Origin: Quillaja saponaria
Taxonomy: Eukaryota; Streptophyta; Magnoliopsida; Fabales; Quillajaceae
Direction: 5' to 3'
NCBI GenBank assembly: GCA_029379385.1
Contig: CM055610.1
Coordinates: forward strand, 19,369,422-19,433,421
Length of the DNA stretch: 64,000 nt
Shown in pieces: positions 39,201 to 52,000 of the stretch; within the stretch, counting starts at the first letter, position 1, and the number at the start of each line of letters is the position of its first letter. The position numbers and the translations under genes are program-made. Under the pieces are notes generated by a model. It worked only from the letters and a program-made list of their open reading frames with translations. It had not been told where the DNA came from and searched no databases.

Positions 39201-39650
39201 AGGAATTATTCAACAAATTTGTAACTTTAATTCACTATCCAAATGCCATGATTGGCTATGGTCTGGTCTGTCTGTAGACTACCAGATCCATTTTGGGAAT
39301 TTCGTGCTACGCCTCTGCGCTCGGCCAACAGAACCTACCGACACCAATGGACTACTGACCATTGTATTTATAACAGATCCACGATTTAGATCTAGCCACG
39401 TGTCATATTAGACAATAACCATTATAAATTAATTTATTAAATACGAAAACGCGTCGTTCCAGTTGATCGTCTACAACATCACCATCCTCGAATCCCGTAA
39501 TTTCACGCTCCAAATTATTGTACCTTCTAGAAATGGAATTGTTTTTAGTTTTTATATTTTGGTCATTAACTCAAACGTACAACTTAAAAGCAATAACCTT
39601 ACATTTGAGATTTTAACACATCCGCAGTGGATAATAGCTCCTTCTTCTTC
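36254..39650. other. Intergenic region between divergent rhodanese and MFS genes
   Basis: 36254-36450 should hold the rhodanese promoter. From 36680 to 39230 the DNA is extremely AT-rich with no protein-like frame. It contains an (AAT)n tract at 37632-37655 and an A16 run at 39181-39196. From 39240 the base composition rises toward the MFS promoter. Confidence 0.55.
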
Positions 39651-39655
39651 AATTA

Positions 39656-39749
39656 GTATATATCTCTGTCTTCTCGTTCCTCTGAAATCTCACTAAGCTG
39701 AAGACATCGAGATTGCCTTACACCCCCCACCCCCCTCTCTCTCTCTCTC
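39656..39749 (+). promoter_or_regulatory. Likely core promoter of the MFS gene
   Basis: A TATA-like TATATATC (39656-39663) is followed by a pyrimidine-rich leader with a (CT)n tract (39736-39749) shortly before the ATG at 39768. Both features are common in plant promoters and leaders. The start site itself cannot be fixed from sequence. Confidence 0.4.
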
Positions 39750-39767
39750 ATATCTTCGAAATCGACA

Positions 39768-42700
39768 ATGGAGGTGCTCTACTACTTGTTGTTTGGAGGA
39801 TTGGGTGCGGTGGTGGCAGCTCTGGAGCTGAGTAAAACCAACAAGGATAGAATCAATACTTCACCAGCATTCAATTCCTTCAAGAACAATTATCTTCTGG
39901 TTTACTCACTCATGATGGGTAATTACAATTTCTTTCTTTAGATCTGACTCGATTTCATTTCTGCCTTAGATCTCACTCATAGGTGCACACTATGTGACTT
40001 TCTATGCGTTTGCGTGCATAACTGTAGGTGGTTCTTTATGTTTTTTTGATATCTAATTGGTTATTTTGGATCTGATGCGTCCGTAGTTTTTGAAGTGCAA
40101 TGGGAATCGAAAATGACTCTTCTCTTGATAATTGAGAATCCGTATGAATATGTCTATGTTTGCAATATTCCTGGTTGATTTGGACATGATTCGATAAGCA
40201 ATTTTGGAAGTGCTTTCAAGTTCAAAATAGCTTTGTAATTGATTTTGGATTGCATTGATCTTTAAATCTGTAACTTGCAAATTCTTTAATCATATGGCTC
40301 TTATTGCACTGTTTTCTTGGCGTGCATATGGGGTCTTATGTAAGCTGTAACTAAGGACAATGGCAATGAAGAAGTGTTTCTCGAGTAAATCTGTGTGCAT
40401 TTATTTTGTAGTTGAAACTAACATGCTTGAATTGTGGTCTTTTTAAACCTCGGCAACCATGTGCTCAAGAAATGAGAGTGCAACATCCTCCTTTCCCATT
40501 ATTCCCAATTGCACAAGTGTGGCATCTACTAACTGATTTCTGAATTGTGATTGTTACTAGGGAACTGATCTCATTGGTTTATTAAATTATGTAACTAAAG
40601 GCCTACTATCATTGTTACCATTCTAAACAATCTTTTACTCACTATCATGATATTAACCTTAAACAGCTTCTTATAGCTAATACAGCTCCAAAATTGCATT
40701 TATTCATGTACTTTAACTTTAGTATATCCTAGAAATTGCTAGTGGAGCTGAGCATTTGATTTGCATCTTTCTCGCTTACTTTAAAGTCATTGTATACATA
40801 ACATTAAAATTGACAATTCCTTCTGGGAGATGGTTATATCATTTTGTAGTTGTTGTAAAGAAATATTTTGTGAGCATCCATGTTGCCAACCCAATGATTT
40901 GGGAGTAATTATCGTTGTAGTTGTTGCAAAGAACGATCTAGATCAGAGTTTCTTTTGATAGTTGTAATATTTATTCTAAACAGATTTTTTTTTCCCACTA
41001 TAGCGGGAGACTGGTTGCAGGGTCCTTATGTTTATTATCTCTACAGTCAGTATGGATTTGGAAAAGGCGAGATTGGACAACTTTTTATAGCTGGTTTTGG
41101 ATCGTCCATGTTGTTTGGAACTATTGTTGGATCTCTTGCTGACAAACAGTGAGTTGCTCCCATTGATTATAACCGTGTCTTGCTGTATAGGTGTTATACC
41201 TGTTTTCCAGTAGATGATATCTTCTTCTATTCGAATCAGGGGGCGGAAGAGGGCTTGCGTAACTTACTGCATAACCTACATTTTAAGCTGCATCACCAAA
41301 CATTCTCCTCACTACAAAGTTTTGATGTTGGGTCGGGTTCTGGGAGGTATTGCCACTTCGCTTCTATTTTCAGCATTTGAGTCATGGCTTGTTGCAGAAC
41401 ATAATAAGGTGAGAGTCATTCCCTTGGCTTTTAAAGTATATATTGTGATTTTAATTTTCAGTTCTTGATTAGTTATACAGATAAATAAATAAATAAATAA
41501 CACCTTAACACTGACATCTTGTAAATATGGTACTATAATGGTGATTAACCTGCAGAATACTTTGTTTAGTTAAAATTTCTGTTGGCACAACCATGAGTTT
41601 TAGATATTCAAAATTTTACTCTGATATGATTGTTTCAAGATGAGCAATGTTTTGAACTGGGTCTGGCTTATATTTTCATAAGTAACTATATACGGATTGA
41701 ATATGATATCATTGTAAACAGAAATGGCTATCTTCAAATGTGTAAAATTTATCATAAAATGAAATTATTTTATTTTATGGCTAATAAGTCGTAAAGTGTC
41801 ATCAAGGTTCCTTTCCATATGTCACTCCAATTAAGAAAATGTTATTATTAATAATAAGGAAAGAATGTCACTTCTTGTCCCAGGAATCTGAAACCTGGAA
41901 GCAGACTGCTCTATAGTGTCTGAAATTCAACTCCATTATTGTGTACCATTCAAGTCCGTGAAGTTCCAACTATTGTATATACTTCATGAATATGTCATGG
42001 CTTCGTGTTTTTTCTCGTATTCCTAACTGTGGAATTAACGAGCAGTTCCTTAATATAAAGAAGTACCGATACGAGTGCTTTTGTGCGTAGGCTACAATAT
42101 AGGTACGTGAGTTTGCCATTTTCTAAAAAAATCACGGTACGGGTATGGCAAGGTATGTTAAGTTAAATAATTAAAAATATATAATATAATATATTTTATA
42201 TATGGGAGCTAGACATATAAAGGTTTACTAATAGAATAAAACTCACTAAATACAAAGGAATATTACAGAGTACATAAATAAAGGAAATTAATAGGTGTAT
42301 AATTACGTTATTAGAAATTCTATTCTAAATAATTACACCAAAACTAGTTTTTTTTTTTAATGCAATTTATTATTTTGTTTGTTAATATTTAAGTTTTCTT
42401 TAATTATATCTAATGACCCAAGGTATCAAATAAGTTGTACCTAAAATTAGGAAAAAAAAAATAGTACGTATGTGGTACGTACCAAGGTGCACCCAGTACG
42501 GGTACGGCATGCATTTTGAATAGTCCTCTGAAGTCCAACTCAAAATGTGATCAACTATTTGATGAGATCTCTCTGTCCATTGTATTCCTTGTACTTATGA
42601 ATCTTAATTATGATAATCTGTTATTTGGCAGAGGGGCTTTGAACAACAATGGCTATCACTAACATTCTCAAAGGCAATATTTCTTGGCAATGGTCTTGTT

Positions 42701-44263
42701 GCCATTGTGGCTGGGCTATTTGGGAATCTGCTTGTTGATAGTTTCGCTCTTGGGCCTGTGGCCCCCTTTGATGCTGCTTCATGCTTTCTTGCAATTGGTA
42801 TGGCCATCATATTATCATCATGGACAGAAAACTTTGGGGATGCTTCGGAGAGCAAGGACTTGCTTACCCAATTCAGGGGTGCTGCTGTTGCCATAGCTTC
42901 TGGTACTGTCATCTCTTATGATTATTCATTATTCTCATTATTATTAGATGATATATGTCATTCAAATACTGAATGATATGCTTCTTCGTTTTCATTCAAA
43001 CATGTCCTGGGTAGCATTTGACGAGCCAAATTGTTCCTTGGCCTTCCTTGTTCTATTGACATCTGAATCTTTATTCACCTTTTTTCTTAAAATTCGTTTT
43101 TTGCTTGTTTCTCAACTGATTAAGTCAGCTTATCTGTGTTTCAGATGAAAAAATTGCATTACTGGGTGCTATACAGTCTCTGTTTGAAGGTTCAATGTAT
43201 ACCTTTGTGTTCCTCTGGACTCCTGCTTTGAGCCCAAACGATGAAGACATTCCACATGGTTTTATTTTTGCAACATTCATGTTAGCTTCAATGTTGGGAA
43301 GCTCACTTGCATCTCGATTGATGGCCCACCCATCCCCAAGAGTAGAGAGCTATATGCAGATTGTTTTTGTAGTCTCCTCCGGTTCTCTACTACTGCCCAT
43401 TCTGACCAGTGTATGCTATTATTCTAATCTTTTCTTTTTCTTTTCCCCCCCTTTTCCCTTTAAGTCATGCTAGAATGATGTTCCCTAACTTAGTTAATTT
43501 GGACCAGTTCTTGGTTGCTCCTTCCAATGTTAAAGGTGGAAGCATGTCATTCTCCGGTTGGATTCAAACTCTTGGTTTCTGTGCCTTCGAATCCTGTGTG
43601 GGCATATTCTGGCCATCTATTATGAAGATGAGATCTCAGTACATTCCTGAGGAAGCCAGGAGCACCATCATGAACTTCTTCCGTATTCCTCTCAACATTT
43701 TTGTGTGCATTGTGCTGTACAATGTAAGTTTCTGGCATACCTAGATAAGTTGCTTGGTTATATTTATCTTTTTCTTTATAATGTCTGCTTGACTCCAAAT
43801 GTACCCTCACGTCTCCTTGAATAAGCTAGAGAACAGAAAATGAATTTTAGCTGTCTGCTTTACTTTATACCAATTGTTTCCATTTGTATTTGCAGGTCAA
43901 TGCTTTTCCTATCACTGTTATGTTTGGCATGTGCTCAATTTTCCTCTTCATAGCATGCATCTTGCAGAGGCGACTTATGCTGATTTCCGAGAAACCAAGT
44001 AGGATCTCCGCACCACTGTCTTTGCTAATTATTGAGCTTCATACATTGACTGCTAAAACCTTACTTTTATTTAGGCCTATGTAACATGTGAACGACATTA
44101 ACGATGCAGACTCATGATATATCTTGCTAAGCATATATTGTCCCACACACGTTTCTGGTGTCTTTTCTTCTTACAGTGGACTTGTTTTATGTTTGTAACA
44201 GAGATTGGAGATTGGGGACAACCGAAGGAAAGGGACACTGAATCGGAGCCATTAAACATCTAA
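39768..44263 (+). CDS. MFS transporter, molybdate-anion transporter (MOT2/MFSD5) type
   Basis: Polytopic membrane carrier of about 460 residues, eight coding exons: 39768-39918, 41004-41148, 41240-41408, 42632-42902, 43145-43410, 43508-43723, 43896-43998 and 44202-44263, all in phase. The start reads MEVLYYLLFGGLGAVVAALE. MFS loop 2-3 is visible at SLADKQ-GRKRACVTYCITY, and the family motifs GDWLQGPYVYYLYSQYGFGK, SAFESWLVAEHNK and RGFEQQWLSLTFSKA are present. The short hydrophilic tail ends EPLNI. The algal MOT2 protein takes up molybdate; for plant members the substrate is inferred from homology only. Same type as At4g27720. Introns 1 and 3 carry repeat insertions. Confidence 0.92.
40844..40933 (+). 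mobile_element. Short RTE/SINE-like tail flanked by 19-bp direct repeats
   Basis: A 52-bp core with CCAACCCAATGATTTGGGAG, close to the 3' tail of plant RTE-type LINEs and derived SINEs, lies between TTGTAGTTGTTGTAAAGAA (40844-40862) and TTGTAGTTGTTGCAAAGAA (40915-40933). The repeats differ by one base. They could be a target duplication or the element's TTG-rich tail sequence. In MFS intron 1. Confidence 0.45.
42061..42520. mobile_element. Probable non-autonomous element with GTACGGGTACG motifs, MFS intron 3
   Basis: GGTACGGGTATGGCA near 42136-42150, a GTACGT-rich palindromic stretch near 42463-42486 and CAGTACGGGTACGGCATGC near 42494-42512 bracket AT-rich DNA without coding potential. The repeated and palindromic ends suggest a small transposon. 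The boundaries and family are unclear. Confidence 0.35.
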
Positions 44264-45600
44264 GTGATGTCCAGTTGACAGACCACCAGTAGGTTTTTGC
44301 TGGCCGAAATTCTGCATACTTTGTCTCTGTTTAATCTACACTGGACGGGATTAACTGTGAAGGTTCACTGTATAAGAAATGGTGGTCTTCCCAGCAACGA
44401 AAGGGGGGACAAAGGAGAAGGATTATTCGAAATTTTCTAGGAAGATTTTTCTTTTTTTGTATTTTATCACCATCATAGTGCTTTAGTTGTCTCTTCGGCT
44501 ATTACATTGAGGAGAAATCTCCATGTTGGTAATGCTGATTTTATTCTTTTATATGCCAGTTTTTTTGTTTGTCCCTGTTGCTTCTTAGATTCTTTCTGCT
44601 GTCTCAAATTTTGCACTATATCCAGCTATACTAGTAAATTTATACTTAGAAAAAATGGGTAAATGCATCTGTAGAACATCTGAATCTGTAGTGATGTTAT
44701 ATGCACCTTAAGCTCCATGTTTAGAAATGTAAAAATGGAACTACAACTTCTTGGTCATTTTTAGCAGTGTATTGTCAATGGAATTATTACAACTTCTGCT
44801 GAAATTGGATCTCGATGAAATTAAATGTTAGCTTGTGAAACGAAAAGGCTGTTAATGTCAAGTGTTAACAATGTGAAATCATTATCTTATCCGTCAAATA
44901 AAGTTCTTCTATGTTCAATAATTGAAATATTTCCTTTTATTTCATTACTATTAGGGGGAGAGAAAAAATACCTGGAATAGTAATTATGTGTTAATCTACA
45001 AAGGAAAATTCATAGTATTTATGTCAAATTCACCCTCTTATTGCTTTAGGCAAATCCAAATAAATATCCTTTCGAGTATCAAGATATTCTAGGCTACACT
45101 ATGTTTGGGATTCTCAAAGTTCCCACTTCCCTTTTCATGATAAGCTCCAAGGCCTTGGTAACCAACACCTCCGTCTTCATCACTTAAGACTGAAGAACTA
45201 TACATATAGCCCCTCATTAATCCCATGCGCCATGTTATGAAGTTATGAAGTTATGACGTCAGGACTGGGATAAATAGTTTGTTTACTGAGTGTTCATGAA
45301 TTAACATTGGCATTCATGAGTCATGCAGTGCAGCATTATGGTGCTAATACGTCATTCATCAACCAGAAATTAAGATCAATAAAACTGGCTTTACAATTCA
45401 ATACATTTCATGCTCTGAAAAGGTGGACACTAAACAGCGACTGGACATGGTCCTCCAACTGAAATATGTTTGGGTTCTTAAAAATGCAAAAGTGAATAAG
45501 AAAGTTCAAGTTATTAATTGGAAATAAGTTGAAGTTTAACTCATACGTACATAATTTCTAGTTACATTAGTTATGCATTACCGGCCAGAGAGAGAACCGT
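44264..45600. other. Region between convergent MFS and F-box genes
   Basis: Holds the MFS 3'-UTR (probably to about 44550) and the F-box 3'-UTR at the far end. The middle is unremarkable AT-rich DNA. I see no gene or clear repeat. Confidence 0.5.
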
Positions 45601-47833
45601 TCACAGCACCCGGCCACGTTTTGCATCTGCAGAAGCAACTTCCAAATCCCCAATGAAGAAAAGAATTTTGTCCAAAATCCCTCGGCAAGACCTTTCATCC
45701 AGGACTCCTTCTTCACAAATAACAGGATGGCTGGCTGCTTGTTTTCTAATTCTTCTTGAACCCAGATAACGTTGAATCACACCTTGGTGAACGAGATAGT
45801 AGTCACTGCCTTCTCTGATTATCTTCAGACCCCTAGTATCAACAAACGAACACTCTTTAATCCATTGAAAAACAATTGGTGCAAATATTTTACCCCATCA
45901 GTATAAATTTAAATCAAAAAAATAAGTTAAATCCAACAAAACCTCGAGACAAATTTCTACCCTCTGTTAAAATATGCTCCTTTATATAGCCGACCCCAAC
46001 TAGTTTGGGATCTAAGACTTACTTGAATTGAGTTGTAATAAGCTGCTTCACTTTTTAGGTCTACATGATTCACAGAATATGTTGTTCCCTACCTCTAAGA
46101 AGGAAGAAAGATCTATGACTCAAAACAGCTACAAGAGGGTTATCATGGCAAAAGTATGGGCAAGAAAACACTACTAAAGGCAGGATGTGTATTTGGTGTT
46201 TTGAAATTATTTAAATTGGACAAAGTGAATAATTCAAGTCTCCAAGTAAGCCTCAGTAGGAACCAACAGCATCGACCAGAAACCAGTATTCATTGTAGTC
46301 ATGCTAATTAGCAATTCATTTTATCTAAAGAACAATGGTGCAGAGGGAAATAAGAAATATTCATTAAATTGCCAAAAGAAAGATAGAGAATGAGAGAAAC
46401 ATATACTTGGTTCAGTCACAAGGGCCTGCATCCATAGAAGAGAATTTTCATTGTCTATCTCAACTCCGCTCAAAACATCTAGAATCAACCACATGTATGT
46501 TGAAATCTAAAGACAGGTGTGTGTCTGTGACTCTATATTTCTGTCATAAATAATTATGCTATTTAACTTACAATCCAACACGATCACAGCGATCTTGCAC
46601 CACATAAACATCTTTCCATGATTTTGAACCTACAGGAGCATGGAAGAGAGCACGATCATCTCCCCATCGCTCCTTGAAAAGGTCGGCCCATAGAGTATTG
46701 TCAGAGCCCAAGAGCTTCCATTTCCTGCAAACTGCAAAACAAACCAAGCAGATGACCTACAGCTCTGACACTAGAAGTGAATCTGGTTACATGAAACAAG
46801 CCAATTTGTTGTGAATATGATTTTACTCTATCACTTGCCAATTAGAGATTCCAGAATATTTTATGTTAACACTTGAGACTTGTATCCAACTCAGCAGTGG
46901 ACGGAGAAAAAGGACGAATGCAATTAATGATTCAACTGTGAATCTCCTATGACAAAATTTGGTAATAGGCTACTGTTTGCTAATATAGATATTATCTATC
47001 TCATTTAAGATGTCTTAAACATATTTAAAAATCATGAAACAACATCCTACAGGCTACAATATCATATATCTTGCTAGGCAAACAAATATTGGATGTTAAA
47101 TGTCGCATGTAGCTTGAAAATCATGTTATTCAATTATTCAGTTCACCAATGACAAGAACTATGCTACGCCTACTACTATTTTATTCTACAGTTGAGAAAA
47201 CTCAAGAATGTAACTACCAGGTATCAACTAATGTCCTTACTTCAATATCCAAATTCAATTTGGATTTGCATATTATTAATTCCTTTCCCCATTTTTGTTC
47301 TAATCCCATGTACCATTCTAGAAGTTTAATAGGTAATCATCCATTTATACGATTCAAGGAAAGAAAAAGAAGAAGAAGTAAGATTAACAAGAATCAGCTA
47401 TCAGACAGACAATAGTCATCAATAATTACCATACCATTAATAAATCACAGTCCATCATCAACAACACCACTAACAAATCAGAACCCAAAAAGATAGAAAT
47501 CGAAAGAAGGAATTCTTAGCAAATAATACAGAACTAAATTGAACCCAAGAAACCCAATTCAATTAAATTCATAAATTCATAATCTAACGCCCAAAAAAAT
47601 GATTTTGACTCGAAAGGTGCATATCAAATAAAAATCACTGTTAAGAAACATGATTCAAATCTAGAATTGATAAGTAAGTACTAAAATGGAGTTTTCTTAG
47701 AAAGAAAATTATACCAATCGAAAGAATCAGAGGTTTTGTTTTGAAGGAGCAGACCTTTTTGAACAACTGCAAGACTCTGGTGGTCCAAGAAACAAAAGAT
47801 CTGCAAAAGAATTTCAACCGGCAACCTCTCCAT
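45601..47833 (-). CDS. Small F-box protein
   Basis: Three coding exons, 47833-47755, 46731-46572 and 45832-45601, join in phase to 156 residues. The N-terminal F-box reads MERLPVEILLQIFCFLDHQ, SLAVVQKVCRKWKLL, then DNTLWADLFKERW, so it should bind SKP1/ASK in an SCF ubiquitin ligase. The rest (GLKIIREGSDYYLVHQGVIQ onward, ending AKRGRVL) lacks kelch, LRR or other known repeats, so the target is unknown. Exon 1 ends inside the F-box. The leader contains a (GA)n tract (47856-47882). Intron 2 carries an RTE-like tail at 45985-46045. Confidence 0.88.
45985..46045 (+). mobile_element. Solo RTE-like LINE tail in an F-box intron
   Basis: Contains CCGACCCCAACTAGTTTGGG, followed by ATCTAAGACTTA and TTGAATTGAGTTGTAATAA. 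It corresponds to the 3' end of the RTE relic at 54495-54785, without its coding part. Confidence 0.6.
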
Positions 47834-47855
47834 TTTAAGCAAAACTTTCGAAGCC

Positions 47856-47882
47856 CAGAGAGAGAGAGAGAGAGAGAGAGAG
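47856..47882. repeat. (GA)n tract in the F-box leader
   Basis: About a dozen AG dinucleotides just upstream of the F-box ATG. On the coding strand this is a CT tract, a common 5'-UTR element in plants. Confidence 0.9.
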
Positions 47883-47883
47883 C

Positions 47884-49024
47884 TTTTATCTGTAGTGAAG
47901 AAGTAGTACTGTTTCAACTTTCCGACACAGTGTTCATCGGAAACGAAACCACGTGTCTAACTGCGTGATTGGATTATACTGTTACCTTGACAAATATCCC
48001 ACCAAGTCTCTGAATTTTACCGCTAAATATATATATTTCAGTCAAACCAACTAATAAAATGGGAAAAAAAAACAAAAAAAAAAAAAACAAACAAACAGGA
48101 ACTCCACATTTTAATTCTTTAATTATATTTAAGTGACATAGTTCGTTTATTTATGTGAGAATTTAAAAAAATTATATACTTTAACGAAGAGAGGATAAAT
48201 ATTTTATGAAATTTTAACATAAATAAAAAAATAAAATTAATTGTTTTAGAATAATACTTGAGAGTATTATCTATTCTTTTTTTTTTTTAATATTTAAATT
48301 TTTTCTTTCTTTTTATGAGTACTCTCCCCCTCCTTTCTGTTATTTGGATAGAATTTTTTATATTTGAGAATTTTAATTTTTTTCGTTAGTTAAAAGAAGT
48401 TATGAATTTGGGGTATTTATTATCGAGGTTTGATTAGCACCAGCTGCAAAATTGCCTTCTCTAAACACATTGCTCAATCTGACCTCCTACTGCATGCTTG
48501 GAAGATATTTGCAGGCATGAATGATAATGAGGATTGTAATCAATGTCACCATTCCAAAGATCAAGAACAACCATTAATCAGATTCAAGATGAACTCTTCC
48601 AAGACCAGTATCCCAAGCAAGGGACAAGCCATGATACATTACCAAATCAGTAAACAGAAATATTGATCCAAGCTTCTAAGAAGGAAAAAATCTCTCAACC
48701 TTTGCACTGGTTGAAAGGGAACAAAGGTAAGAATGGAAAAAAAAAATATTGTTACAGAAGGATCCAATTCTCTATATATTTCTCCATTTCCATGGCTTAT
48801 ATTACGATACGACCCATTAAAATCACCCGTATATTTGTACTGAAGATTTGAAATCTACATTTGACAAAAAGTTGTCCCGCTAACAACAAATCTTGAATAG
48901 ATAGGTAAATCAACAAAGACGCTGTTACGGGCTAATTGATACACCGGCTACACCTACACCTACCCTACACCTAAACACATGCATATCTATGAAAAGGAGA
49001 AAACAGAAAAATCAGGGAAACTTT
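47884..49024. other. Region between the F-box promoter and the MIP2 3' end
   Basis: The F-box promoter lies at the left. 48060-48420 is AT-rich with poly-A and poly-T runs. The right part (about 48700-49024) is probably the MIP2 3'-UTR. The plus-strand frame at 48430-48666 has no recognisable domain, so I do not call it a gene. Confidence 0.5.
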
Positions 49025-52000
49025 TTATCTCAGATTAGCAGAAAGCAGTGCTAACGCAGATTGGATCAAATTGTTCATCTTGCTTCTCAAGCTTCCAATG
49101 GCATTCTTTAATGTTATACATGTCTTCTCCACGGAGACCTCATTGCTCTGAAGCATGTTCAGCTGTCCCTCCAGATACTTGGTAAGACTGGCCTCAGCAA
49201 TGTTTATAAGACTGAGTGATGCATTAGTGTGCATAAATTTTGTGACAAGAAAGCCAGCTAGGACTTGCTGATCTGCCTTCACAAGCTCTGATATGAAACA
49301 TGGGAAGAGGATTCTTGTAAAAAGAAGCAACTCATTCTCATTTTCTTCACTAAAGTTCATCCCTTTCAGACTAGAAAACATGATTTCTTGACATTGACGA
49401 GATAGATTTCCAACCAGATAACAGATATAAGAGGAAGTAGCACCATAGGTAGATTCAGTGATAACAGTCCGGGTGGCACCGGATGAAAATACAAGTATCA
49501 AAAATTCACGGTCCCTCGTGTTTGAGATACCTCCTTGTTTCAATTTGGCTTCAACTGCATCCAAGTACTGCAACTGTAATGTTTCATAAGGCAGCAATAA
49601 CGCCATCTTCAAAGCCAGGAAACAGTCAATCTCAAGTGCCATCTGGCTCAAACTCCTTGCATCATCTTCATCCAGCAGTATTCCATTAGATTTTGTAGAT
49701 GATTGATCAATAAGTCTTAGCACATCTTTATACCGAGATACTGTCATAAGTTTCTTGAAAATCTCTAGCCAACACACATGTAAAACATGAAAAAATATGG
49801 GGCTCTCCTCATTTTCTTTCTCAAGAGGTTCAACTTCCTGAAGGCTTTCCCATCCATCATCCCAATTATCATTGATCCAATCATTTCCTACATCAGATGC
49901 TTCTGGATTGGTGTCCCCATCCTTCTTAGTACAGAAAAGTCCTTCCCACTCTTCCATAATAGCTAGCAAGACATCAAAATGGTGACCTGTTTTGGCATCT
50001 CTACACAACCTCAGAAAGCAAGAAACAGCCGTGCTTACATCCAAGAGATCATCAGGGTTAATTTCTATGCTGGGTGAGATGGATGCTGCTAGATGAGATG
50101 ATTTCAGGGCAACCAAAGTGTTTGTGAACCTGCTAGAAGAATCTTTATGATCTAGCAAGCCCTTGTTGACATCAGTCTCATTATTACTCGCTGTATAGTT
50201 TAACACATCCCAGCCTTCCCATGGTACGACATTGGCTTGAATTTCAGCAGAGAAACCCTTGATACTCCTTCCCGAGATAAATTGCAAAAGCTCTAGAACA
50301 TAAACTCGAACTGAACTAGGTACCTGCAGATTATCTGAGAATTTGACCATTCTCTCCCAAACCACATGCCTAACACTCTTTAAAATATTGAAGTGACCTT
50401 CTAATTTACTGAGAGATGACAACAAATGATACAGATTCTGGTGTTCATGGGATTCACAGACCAATTCCTGTAAAGTGGACTCCAGAATATCTAAATAAAA
50501 ACTAGGAAGATCCGAAATATCAGTATCAAAGTCAGAATTCAAAGTTGGACACTCTGAAGATGTTTCAGAAAATACTTCTGCAACAGCTCCAAATCCACAA
50601 CCAGAAAAAACCATGGCTCTGCAGAAAATGGGAATTTCAGAAGTAAAGTCACCATTTAAACCACGATTAACATAGCCAATAATGGTTCCCCAGCCCTGAC
50701 TTGGCGAGATGACATCCTCCATCACCAACCTCATAAAAACCTTCAGAAAACTCATTAAGCATTCTGGATTGATGCCAATTTTATCTTCTGACTTCTCATC
50801 AATTGCAATTTCTTTCATTTCATCAGTCAATCTAATCCAAAAGTTTAGAAGCATAATGAGACAATCTTGCCATGTTGAGTTATCAGGTAGATTTCCATAC
50901 GAACCATGGAGAGGTAGGACTACAGTGAAGTACCGTTTCATGATCTCCAAAGCATCTGAGTGTCTCAAGAGTTTGATATACATCCTGCACAAATCATAGC
51001 TCTGCTCAAGTTTACTTATAAAACCCTGAAGGTTTTCAGGAGTTCTAATACTGAAATCAGTTCTAGCACAAGTCTCCAACGTTTGTAGTGAACACCAAAC
51101 ATAATGTTTATAAACATCCTGCCATGATAGAAGACCCTCTGGCACTGAATCATTGTAGATACTGACAAGGGATTGTACCATTTTTGCCAAAACTTCCAAG
51201 CTACTTTCATCTATGTGTGCGTGAACTTCATTGCGGAAGCACTGAAAGTTCAACCCACCTAACCCGGCTATATTTTTAAAGTTCAGGTTCTTAATAAAGG
51301 AAACATTTCTGCATTCCTGCTCAATGACATTGTAATACCGAGATAACCCAAAATTACAAATATGTGCTTGATCAGGGTGTATCATTGGTAATGATTCTTT
51401 GGTTTCTTCCAGATTCATATAGCATTCAGAAAGAAGGCCATATATGTAAGAAAGACGAAACTTGTTGCATCCATCAATCAGAGGGTATACAATCAATGAA
51501 ATGGTTTTGACGCTTTCTGCAGCATGACTGATTATTGCTCCTTTAAATTCAGAAATTTCAGTCGTAATATCATCATTGGTCCATGTGTTGGAAACAAGAA
51601 TAGCACTTACGCATTGCAATAGTACCTGCAAAAAACGGATCAATAAATGTCATCCAATGGATCAATTATGCATTCATCTTGTTACTCTATTTTTTCAAAG
51701 ATATATGGCTTCAGACCCACATACCTCAGTGCAATTCAAGCCATAGGTCTCAGCCAATTTTAAAATATCCTTCAAAATGTGTTTTTTCTCAAACTTTACA
51801 GACTCCACGAGGGAGAGAACAACACTCTCAATGTAGTTTGAGTCCCCAGACAGGAAGCGATCAGTTTCCACCCCAGGAATTATTTTCTCTAATGCTCTAG
51901 AATGATCAGCCACACGCTTTTGCTCTTCTAATTTCATTTTCCACTCTCTCCAAAATGTGGATTGTACGCTGTCAATTTTGCTTATTTCATCTGCAAAAAA

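Noticed and set aside
48430..48666. Plus-strand frame between the F-box gene and MIP2
   Set aside because: Lacks domain similarity, lies in an intergenic stretch, and has no convincing promoter or codon bias.
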